This document shows positions 1 to 6,245 of a stretch of DNA of 8,459 nt, in pieces (position 1 is the stretch's first letter; every line of letters starts with the position of its first letter). The notes beneath the pieces were generated by a model, which saw nothing but the letters and a program-made list of their open reading frames with translations, searched no databases and was not told the DNA's origin. Made by a program: the position numbers and the translations under genes. The stretch lies in assembly GCA_031259935.1 (NCBI GenBank), contig JAIRKV010000278.1:1-8459 (forward strand), written 5' to 3'. This DNA comes from Prevotellaceae bacterium (GTDB lineage: Bacteria > Bacteroidota > Bacteroidia > Bacteroidales > UBA932).

Positions 1-129
1 AGCGAAGCGCCGCCGCGATTTTTAGTGCAAAGCGCATGGAGTCTTTTGCGCAATGATCAACTTATTGACAAATTTGAAAAACGGCTTGAAGAATTAGACA
101 CTTATCAAGGAAAATATTTCCTGAAATAG
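1..129 (+). CDS. possible C-terminal end of an upstream protein (partial)
   Basis: The frame is open from the first base to a TAG at 127-129, giving 42 residues with no start inside the window. The last 25 residues are charged and helix-like (NDQLIDKFEKRLEELD, then TYQGKYFLK), and their codon use resembles the genes downstream. This fits the tail of a real protein that begins before the window. I do not recognise the family. The first 15 or so codons are GC-richer than the rest and include an AGCGAAGCG string similar to the repeat element at 163-317. The frame could therefore be a fragment, or an open stretch within repeat-derived DNA. With only 42 residues visible, confidence is low. Confidence 0.35.
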   Translation, partial: SEAPPRFLVQSAWSLLRNDQLIDKFEKRLEELDTYQGKYFLK

Positions 130-162
130 ATGTTGTCTTTTGCCTTGATGTAAAAGCAAGTA

Positions 163-317
163 CGTCATTGCGAACGAAGCGATTTAAAGATTTAAAGAAT
201 AATATGGATGCAAAACAGAGAAATAAACAGTGAAAAAATGGAAAAAAATCTTCTGGATTAACTCCGTTGAGCTCCGCTGCGCTTCGGTTGCTTCCTGCTT
301 CGCAGTTCGCAATGACG
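163..317. repeat. REP/MITE-like non-coding element with inverted-repeat ends
   Basis: The left end CGTCATTGCGAAC (163-175) is the exact reverse complement of GTTCGCAATGACG (305-317). The match continues inward as GAAGC (176-180) against GCTTC (297-301), after three extra bases on the right side. The interior has a tandem GATTTAAA pair (181-188 and 189-196), an AT-rich middle, and a GC-rich right flank with three GCTTC copies (281, 290, 297). Ends of the form GTCATTGCGA.CGAAGC are known from short dispersed intergenic repeats in many bacterial genomes, and this copy fits that pattern. No transposase is encoded. No target-site duplication is obvious, so I cannot say whether it moves. As RNA the ends could pair into a long imperfect hairpin. 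Confidence 0.6.
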
Positions 318-410
318 AACAAAATTTGCATTTATAAATGTTTATAACAAATGATTTCAATACTTATTAAAGTATATTTTCTCTGTAAATTTTGTTGGAA
401 TTTTTATCTG

Positions 411-445
411 TTTGTATGTAATTGGGAAATTTTATGTTAATTTTG
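411..445 (+). promoter_or_regulatory. probable Bacteroidota promoter of the transglutaminase-like operon
   Basis: TAATTTTG at 438-445 matches the Bacteroidota -7 consensus TAnnTTTG exactly. The nearest upstream TTTG (-33-type box) is at 411-414, which leaves a 23-base spacer, longer than the usual 19-21. The -7 call is therefore stronger than the -33 call. Transcription would start near 452, giving a short leader of about 18-24 nt before the ATG at 470 or 476. The leader has no Shine-Dalgarno, as is common in this phylum. Confidence 0.5.
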
Positions 446-469
446 CAAAGTTAAATCATCAAATATGTT

Positions 470-2416
470 ATGACTATGAAAAAAATGATAATATTATTAA
501 TGGCAATGCTGTTTTTGCAGTCTGTTTCGGCTCAGGATTTTTCGCAAAAATTCGGAAAAATTACCAAAGACGAACTTGAAATGACCGTATACGACAAAGC
601 GCCCGATGCCGAAGCGGTAATACTGTACGAAAATGTTGATATTTACTACAATATTTTTAATACCGTCAATATAGTTTACGATTATAAAATAAAAGTGAAA
701 ATATTGAAAAAAGAAGGAACATCATGGGGCGATGGCGAAATTATTTTGTATAACAGAGGTTCGGCAGACGAGTTTTTGTCGGGACTGAAAGCATCATCAT
801 ATAATCTTGTGAATGGAAAAATGGTAGAAAGCGAATTAAAAAAAGATTATATTTTCAAAGAAAAAATGGATGAACGGCGAACACGCGTAAAATTTTCGAT
901 ACCCGAAGTGCAGGTCGGCTCGGTGATAGAATACAAATACCAAATCACATCCGATTATATTTTTTCAATTCCCGATTTAAATGTGCAACATTCGATACCT
1001 GTAATCTACAGCAAATTTAATGTTACCGTTCCCGAGTATTTCAAATTCGGCTTGAACGTTAAAGGATATTACAGATTGAATCTGCAGCGTAAATCCGGAA
1101 GTTATAACTCGGGAGGAAATTATTTCAGTACGGATATTGTCGTATGCGAAGCCGAACATATTCCTGCGTTAAAAGATGATTCACATATATGGTGTCTCGA
1201 CGATTTCAGAACAAAAGTTGAATTTGAACTTTCATCAATTGCACTGCCGGGACAGTTAATAAAATCGTACACCAATACATGGCAAGCAGTGAATGAAAAT
1301 CTCGAAAAATCTGATTTCAATTCCGGTTTGAAAACATCATATCCGTTCAAAAAAGAAGTGATGGCAATAAAAGAATCTGATATTAGCGACAGGGAAAAAG
1401 TAAGAAAGATATTGAAACTTGTGCAATCGAAAATGAAATTCAACAAACAATATTCCTTAACATCAAAAAGCCCGCGTCAGGCAGCAGAAAAAGGTACAGG
1501 TTCAAGCGCTGATATTAATTTTGTATTACATTCGGCTTTGCGCGATGCCGATTTCGATGTTGTTCCCGTTTTATTAAATCCTCGCCGTTACGGACGCCTG
1601 CCTTTGGCAAAACCGACAATAGACAAAATAAATACTTTCATCGTTCGAGTAACGCTAAACGGCGAATATTTATATCTTGATGGAACAAATCCTCATTCCG
1701 ACATTAATGTCCTGCCGCCTGATCTGCTTGTTGACAGAGCAAGAATTTATAAGATAAACAACGAAAACGGCTGGGTTAATCTGACAAACATTTCAAAAAG
1801 CGCATCATCAATATTTGTTGTGGGAAGCCTCGACGCTGAAAATAAACTGTCGGGAACCGTACGCAGAACATATACAAATCAGGCAGCATATTCTTTTGCA
1901 AATAAATACGAAAATTATAAAACAAAAGAAGAATATGTTGAAGCAATAGAAAAAGAATTTTCGATAACCGTCAACAGCGCAGAAATAACAGGTCTTGACT
2001 CGACGGTTATAACCGAACATATTTCATTTTCGCTATCAGTAAATTCTGCCGGTGAATACCTTTATTTGAATTCTACAGTTTTTCCGTTCATGTCCGAAAA
2101 TATATTCAAACAGCAGGAAAGAATTTTACCCGTAGAATTCAATAATCAGATAACTTATAACATAACTTGCGGAATTATGCTTCCTGTAAATTATGCCGTA
2201 GAAGAAAAACCGGAAAACATCAGTCTGTCGGCTTGTGAAAACAGCGTGAAATATTCATATATATCACAGGTATCTTTTAATAATTTGCAGATTAAATTCT
2301 CGTATGTTCTCGACAGACTGGTTTTTGCCGTACAGGAATATAAAGACATAAGCGCTTTCTACGGAATGTTGACGCAAATGAGCGACAGCCAGATTGTAAT
2401 TAAAAAAAATCAATAA
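470..2416 (+). CDS. secreted DUF3857/transglutaminase-like protein, active-site residues replaced
   Basis: This is a 648-residue exported protein of the DUF3857 plus transglutaminase-like type found widely in Bacteroidota. Residues 1-21 form a signal peptide (basic KK, hydrophobic run, VSA before Q22), so it should act in the periplasm or at the cell surface. A DUF3857-like beta-rich region spans roughly 45-230, a transglutaminase-like fold roughly 290-410, and a beta-rich C-terminal part follows, ending QIVIKKNQ much like the next gene. In the transglutaminase region the nucleophile position reads GSSADIN, with Ser346 (codon AGC) where Cys is expected. The His position reads NTFIV, with Thr389. 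Only Asp404 of LDGT remains. It is therefore probably not a cysteine enzyme and may bind a partner or ligand. The start could be 470 or the in-frame ATG at 476 (MKKMIILL). The stop lies 12 bases before the next gene, consistent with an operon. The natural substrate is unknown. Confidence 0.85.
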   Translation: MTMKKMIILLMAMLFLQSVSAQDFSQKFGKITKDELEMTVYDKAPDAEAVILYENVDIYYNIFNTVNIVYDYKIKVKILKKEGTSWGDGEIILYNRGSADEFLSGLKASSYNLVNGKMVESELKKDYIFKEKMDERRTRVKFSIPEVQVGSVIEYKYQITSDYIFSIPDLNVQHSIPVIYSKFNVTVPEYFKFGLNVKGYYRLNLQRKSGSYNSGGNYFSTDIVVCEAEHIPALKDDSHIWCLDDFRTKVEFELSSIALPGQLIKSYTNTWQAVNENLEKSDFNSGLKTSYPFKKEVMAIKESDISDREKVRKILKLVQSKMKFNKQYSLTSKSPRQAAEKGTGSSADINFVLHSALRDADFDVVPVLLNPRRYGRLPLAKPTIDKINTFIVRVTLNGEYLYLDGTNPHSDINVLPPDLLVDRARIYKINNENGWVNLTNISKSASSIFVVGSLDAENKLSGTVRRTYTNQAAYSFANKYENYKTKEEYVEAIEKEFSITVNSAEITGLDSTVITEHISFSLSVNSAGEYLYLNSTVFPFMSENIFKQQERILPVEFNNQITYNITCGIMLPVNYAVEEKPENISLSACENSVKYSYISQVSFNNLQIKFSYVLDRLVFAVQEYKDISAFYGMLTQMSDSQIVIKKNQ

Positions 2417-2428
2417 AATCAGAATAAA

Positions 2429-4312
2429 ATGAAAAACGGATATTTGCTTGTAATAATATTTTTGTTTGCATCAATAAACATTTCGGCGCAGAATTATGCC
2501 GTTGATAATATTCCGGAAGAATTGAAAAAAAACAGCAATGCGGTTGTTCGTTACAGTTCTACTGATTTTACATACAATGATATAAAATCGGCGACAGAAA
2601 AAAATATTTATGTAATAACAATACTTAATAAACAGGGAGACGATTTGTCGGAATTTGTCTGTTATGGCGATAAATTCAGAACATTAAAAAGTTTTTCGGG
2701 CGAAATTTATGATAAGGATGGAAAATTAATACGCAAAATAAAACGGTCGGAAATGAAAGAAACCGAATATTCCGAAGATTTGGCATCCGACAGCAAATAT
2801 TATTTTCTGTCTCCGCAAACTTCCTATTATCCATACACAATAAAATATGAATATGAAACGGGATGGAAAAACGGGATTTTATATTTTCCCGTATTTGCGC
2901 CTGTTTCAACATATAATGTTGCAGTAGAAAAAGCAGTATATACGCTGTCGCTTCCGAAAAATTGCGAATATTTATCAAAAAATCTGAACACCGATATACA
3001 GCCGGTTATAAAAAACAGTGCAACGTTGGATGTTTACGAATGGACGCTAAATAATTTTGCCGCAGTTAAATCCGAAACGCTTTCGCCGCCGGCGCGCCAA
3101 ATATTTCCACTGATATACCTTACGCCAAGTGATTTTTTCTACGATAATACAACAGGAAATCAAAACGGTTGGGAAAATTATGGAAAATGGCAGTGGTCGT
3201 TATTGCAGGGCAGAGATTTATTACCTTTCGAATTAAAACAGAAAATAGCAGAGATTACAAACGGACTGACAGCGCGCGAAAAAGTGAAAGCGCTTTACGA
3301 TTATCTCGGCAAACACACGCGATATGTAAGCATCCAGCTTGGAATAGGCGGCTTGCAACCAATGACAGCCGAAGAAGTTTACAGAAACAAATTCGGCGAT
3401 TGCAAAGCGCTTTCAAATTTTATGAAAGCAATGCTGCAAGAATGTGGAATAGAATCTTATTATACCGAAATAAGCACGGCAAACAAACGATTGTGTAAAG
3501 ATTATGCATCCGCATCGCAAACAAACCATGTAATACTTCAAGTTCCTCTCGAAAACGAAACTCTTTGGCTTGAATGTACAAATCCCGAAGCTCCTTTCGG
3601 ATATGTTCACGAAGATATTGCAGGACACGATGCTCTGGTTTATAAACAAGGAACGGCACATTTTGTTACGCTTCCTCAAAATCCGGATTCGCTGAACCTG
3701 ATGAAGCAAAATATTACGGTCGATATCAACGATGAAGGATTTGCTAACGTACATGTCAGCAAGTCTTATGAATTGCAACAGTATGAACGGATTGCAAGTA
3801 TTGTAAAACTTGAAGAAAAAGAAAAAATAAACCGTTTGCATAAAATGATTGATTTACCGCTTTCAACTATAAAAAATTTAACAATTAACGAATATAAAAA
3901 TTCCATACCTGTTATACATATTGACTTTGATATTGATGTTCATAAATACGGAAATATTTCGGGAAGCCGATTTTTTATTCCTGTAAATCCATTCAACAAA
4001 AATTCGTTTAAACCTGATAAAGAACGCAATTTGGACATATCAATACAGCGCGGTTATCGCGATATTGATACGGTAATTATAAATTTTCCATCCGGCATGA
4101 CAATTGAAGCAATGCCTGAACCTGTGTCAATAAAATCGGATTTTGGCGAATACGGTTATAAGATGAAATACGAAAAAGGACGAATCGAAATTGTTCAAAC
4201 TTTCCTTTTGCGTTCAGGCGATTATCCCAAAGAAAAACACGACGAATTTTTAGCATTTATGACAAAAATTTCGAAAACGGAAAATTCAAAAATAGTTCTT
4301 AAAAAACAGTAA
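2429..4312 (+). CDS. secreted DUF3857/transglutaminase-like protein with Cys-His-Glu site
   Basis: This 627-residue exported paralogue of the preceding gene has a signal peptide at about residues 1-20 (cleavage after ISA, before Q21). A DUF3857-like region covers roughly 40-215, the transglutaminase-like core roughly 265-390, and a C-terminal beta domain of the DUF3858 type roughly 530-627, ending KIVLKKQ. The core is well preserved: GIGGLQPMTAEEVY leads into KFGDCKALSNF with Cys325, then TNHVIL with His367, then LWLECTNP with Glu382 where most transglutaminase-like folds carry Asp. A thiol hydrolase or transferase activity on peptides or proteins in the envelope is plausible, but the substrate cannot be inferred. 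The 12-base gap to the previous gene (AATCAGAATAAA) has no promoter box, so the two are almost certainly co-transcribed. The pairing of a Cys-containing member with a Cys-less one suggests they work together, which is inference. Confidence 0.88.
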   Translation: MKNGYLLVIIFLFASINISAQNYAVDNIPEELKKNSNAVVRYSSTDFTYNDIKSATEKNIYVITILNKQGDDLSEFVCYGDKFRTLKSFSGEIYDKDGKLIRKIKRSEMKETEYSEDLASDSKYYFLSPQTSYYPYTIKYEYETGWKNGILYFPVFAPVSTYNVAVEKAVYTLSLPKNCEYLSKNLNTDIQPVIKNSATLDVYEWTLNNFAAVKSETLSPPARQIFPLIYLTPSDFFYDNTTGNQNGWENYGKWQWSLLQGRDLLPFELKQKIAEITNGLTAREKVKALYDYLGKHTRYVSIQLGIGGLQPMTAEEVYRNKFGDCKALSNFMKAMLQECGIESYYTEISTANKRLCKDYASASQTNHVILQVPLENETLWLECTNPEAPFGYVHEDIAGHDALVYKQGTAHFVTLPQNPDSLNLMKQNITVDINDEGFANVHVSKSYELQQYERIASIVKLEEKEKINRLHKMIDLPLSTIKNLTINEYKNSIPVIHIDFDIDVHKYGNISGSRFFIPVNPFNKNSFKPDKERNLDISIQRGYRDIDTVIINFPSGMTIEAMPEPVSIKSDFGEYGYKMKYEKGRIEIVQTFLLRSGDYPKEKHDEFLAFMTKISKTENSKIVLKKQ

Positions 4313-4333
4313 CAATTTTAAAACAGGAAAAAT

Positions 4334-4576
4334 ATGATTATAATTTTGGTTATTATCGGTATAACGCTGATTGTTTTATCTGTAAGCCTCGTCGAGAACG
4401 GTTACTATTTTGGTTGCCTGCTGTCGATTGTGGCTGCCGTAATTTTTGTGATTACAGGAATATATTATGTAAAGCATGATGAAATATTGATTGGAATATT
4501 TCAATTTGCTGCCGCTGTTGGCGCTTTAACAGGCGCTGTATATGGAAAATTTTACATTGATGATTATTATGATTAA
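4334..4576 (+). CDS. small membrane protein with three predicted helices
   Basis: This is an 80-residue, strongly hydrophobic protein. Three likely transmembrane segments lie at about 2-20, 24-46 and 51-70, followed by a short acidic aromatic tail (YIDDYYD). Charged residues are few: Glu21 in the first loop and KHDE at 47-50 in the second. It begins 21 bases after the second transglutaminase-like gene, and AGGA at 4325-4328 lies five bases before the ATG, one of the few Shine-Dalgarno-like sites in this window. The spacing and shared direction suggest it is the last gene of the operon. I recognise no family. Hydrophobic pattern, codon use and position support a real gene, but no conserved motif does. 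It could anchor or assist the exported proteins in the inner membrane, or be an unrelated passenger. Confidence 0.7.
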   Translation: MIIILVIIGITLIVLSVSLVENGYYFGCLLSIVAAVIFVITGIYYVKHDEILIGIFQFAAAVGALTGAVYGKFYIDDYYD

Positions 4577-4691
4577 AATTTATAAATAAACAAAAACAAA
4601 ATATTGGAAAATATAAACAAATAAAACAGAACAATTATAAAACAGCGTGCTTTTCTCAATAAATTTCATGAAAGATTTTTACATATATGCG

Positions 4692-4721
4692 TGCAAATAC
4701 GAAATTTAGTATATATTTGCA
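4692..4721 (+). promoter_or_regulatory. pepD promoter -7 box overlapped by an inverted repeat
   Basis: TATATTTG at 4712-4719 matches the TAnnTTTG -7 consensus exactly, 23 bases before the pepD ATG. Transcription would start near 4726, giving a leader of under 20 nt. No good TTTG is found 19-21 bases upstream, so the -33 box is poor. The -7 box sits inside the right arm of a perfect inverted repeat, TGCAAATA (4692-4699) and TATTTGCA (4714-4721), separated by 14 bases. The dyad lies upstream of the predicted start, so it would act as DNA rather than RNA. Its position, from the -33 region into the -7 box, is that of an operator. No regulator is encoded nearby. Confidence 0.5.
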
Positions 4722-4742
4722 TAAAAATAAAATTAATGTATT

Positions 4743-6185
4743 ATGAATATTCAAGACCTTGAACCCAATGTAGTGTTCAAATTTTTTAAGCAAATACTCA
4801 ATATTCCTCGCCCGTCGAAGAAAGAAGGCAAAATCATTAACTACTTGCTCGATTTTGCAAAAGAATATAATCTGCAAGCCAAAACCGACAAATCGGGAAA
4901 CGTGCTGATAAGCAAACCCGCTACGGCAGGTAAAGAAAATTTACCGACGGTAGTTCTGCAAAGTCATGTAGATATGGTTTGTGAAAAAAACAGCGATGTA
5001 ACTTTCGATTTTGACAATGATGCAATTCAGGCTTACGTTGACGGTAACTGGATAAAAGCAAAAGGCACTACACTCGGCGCCGATTGCGGAATTGGCATGG
5101 CTGCCGAACTTGCAATACTTGCTTCGGACAATATAGAACACGGAAATTTGGAATGTCTTTTTACCGTTGACGAAGAAACGGGTCTTACAGGCGCTTTTGA
5201 GTTGGAACAGAACTTTTTTACAGGCAAAATTCTTCTAAACCTTGACTCTGAAGATGAAGGTGAAATTTTTATCGGTTGTGCCGGCGGACGCGATACAACA
5301 GGAAAAATTGCTTATACCGAAGTTGCATCTTCCGAAAATGGAACTGCTTTGCGCATTGATGTCAAAGGTTTGAAAGGCGGACACAGCGGCGACGATATAA
5401 ACAAAGGACTTGCATGCGCAAACAAAGTGTTGAACAGATTGCTTTATCCGTATTTCGATTATATAGAAATAAATAAGTTCGATGGCGGAAATCTTCGTAA
5501 CGCCATTGCACGCGAGGCTTATGCCATTATACTTGTTGCGCCCGAAAAAGTCGATGAATTTAAAAACCATGTCAATAAATTTGAAGAAGATGTTCGCTAT
5601 GAATATCGCAGTACCGAGCCCGACATGAAAATCACCGTTGCCGAAACCGAAAAACCTGAAACGGTAATTGACGGCAAGGCGAAATTTTCGTTAATGAACT
5701 GTCTGTACGCCTGTCCGCACGGAGTTCTGGCGATGTCGCGCGAAATCCCGAATTTTGTTGAAACATCAACAAATCTTGCATCCGTAAAAATGGATAATAA
5801 ATACATAACCATATCTACAAGTCAGCGCAGTGCGGTGAATACATCCAAAGATGATGCAACGGCTTGCGTTTCTGCATGTTTTAAACTCGTTGAAGCCGAA
5901 ATATGGCAAGGCGATGGATATCCGGGCTGGATACCAAATCCCGATTCGCCCGTGCTTGCCATTGCCGAAAACGTTTACAAAAAAATTTTTAGTAAAAAAC
6001 CATTGATAAAAGCAATACATGCAGGTTTGGAATGTGGTCTGTTTCTCGAAAAATATCCCGGACTGGATATGATTTCGTTTGGACCAACGCTTCGCGGAGT
6101 TCACTCTCCCGACGAACGTTTGGATATTGCCTCTACGCAAAAATTCTGGCTGTTACTTATAAATATTCTTAAAGAAATTAAGTAA
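4743..6185 (+). CDS. pepD: Xaa-His dipeptidase (aminoacyl-histidine dipeptidase), peptidase family M20
   Basis: This 480-residue cytosolic metallopeptidase cleaves dipeptides, typically Xaa-His such as carnosine in characterised PepD enzymes, and serves peptide salvage. The two-zinc site of the family is complete. His75 and catalytic Asp77 lie in SHVDMVCEKN, bridging Asp114 in LGADCGIGMA, catalytic Glu144 and ligand Glu145 in DEETGLTGA, Asp168 in NLDSED, and His454 in RGVHSPDE. The lid/dimerisation domain falls between, with GLKGGHSGDDI at 209-219. The length matches the family (about 485 residues) and there is no signal peptide. The ATG at 4743 gives the expected N-terminus (IQDLEPNVVFKFF), shortly after a -7 promoter box. 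recQ begins 60 bases after the stop and may be read from the same transcript. Fine substrate preference cannot be read from sequence. Confidence 0.95.
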   Translation: MNIQDLEPNVVFKFFKQILNIPRPSKKEGKIINYLLDFAKEYNLQAKTDKSGNVLISKPATAGKENLPTVVLQSHVDMVCEKNSDVTFDFDNDAIQAYVDGNWIKAKGTTLGADCGIGMAAELAILASDNIEHGNLECLFTVDEETGLTGAFELEQNFFTGKILLNLDSEDEGEIFIGCAGGRDTTGKIAYTEVASSENGTALRIDVKGLKGGHSGDDINKGLACANKVLNRLLYPYFDYIEINKFDGGNLRNAIAREAYAIILVAPEKVDEFKNHVNKFEEDVRYEYRSTEPDMKITVAETEKPETVIDGKAKFSLMNCLYACPHGVLAMSREIPNFVETSTNLASVKMDNKYITISTSQRSAVNTSKDDATACVSACFKLVEAEIWQGDGYPGWIPNPDSPVLAIAENVYKKIFSKKPLIKAIHAGLECGLFLEKYPGLDMISFGPTLRGVHSPDERLDIASTQKFWLLLINILKEIK

Positions 6186-6245
6186 TAAAGTCCAGATTGC
6201 TGACAGGCGCAATATTCCGAATGTAAATATTATTATAAAATAATT

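Larger units (their letters stand above)
130..469. other. intergenic region of about 340 bp before the first operon
   Basis: I see no convincing gene here. The region holds the 163-317 repeat and then very AT-rich DNA. Two small dyads lie in the AT-rich part: TTATAAA-TG-TTTATAA (332-347), and ATACTT-ATTA-AAGTAT (360-375), which is followed within one base by TTTT. The second could be a weak hairpin terminator for something upstream, but its stem has only one G-C pair, so I do not call it. A promoter-like box at 438-445 closes the region. A minus-strand frame spanning 62-331 reads straight through the repeat and is not credible as a gene. Confidence 0.6.

Noticed and set aside
181..196. Tandem GATTTAAA pair considered as a short tandem repeat or CRISPR-like unit
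   Set aside because: There are only two adjacent copies with no spacers.
62..331. Minus-strand open frame of 89 codons
   Set aside because: It reads across the inverted-repeat element and into the 1-129 frame. Its peptide has no recognisable domain and contains translated repeat (NRFVRND).
3169..3498. Plus-strand 109-codon frame in another phase
   Set aside because: It lies wholly inside the transglutaminase core of the real gene and has no domain or promoter.
3413..3841. Minus-strand open frames opposite the second transglutaminase-like gene
   Set aside because: They are shadows of a strongly supported gene, rich in Phe, Cys and Ile as expected from antisense of AT-rich coding DNA.
4650..4680. 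Weak stem CTTTTC/GAAAG followed by ATTTTT before pepD, considered as a terminator of the first operon
   Set aside because: The stem is about five pairs with a bulge and a long loop, too weak to call, although a T run follows.
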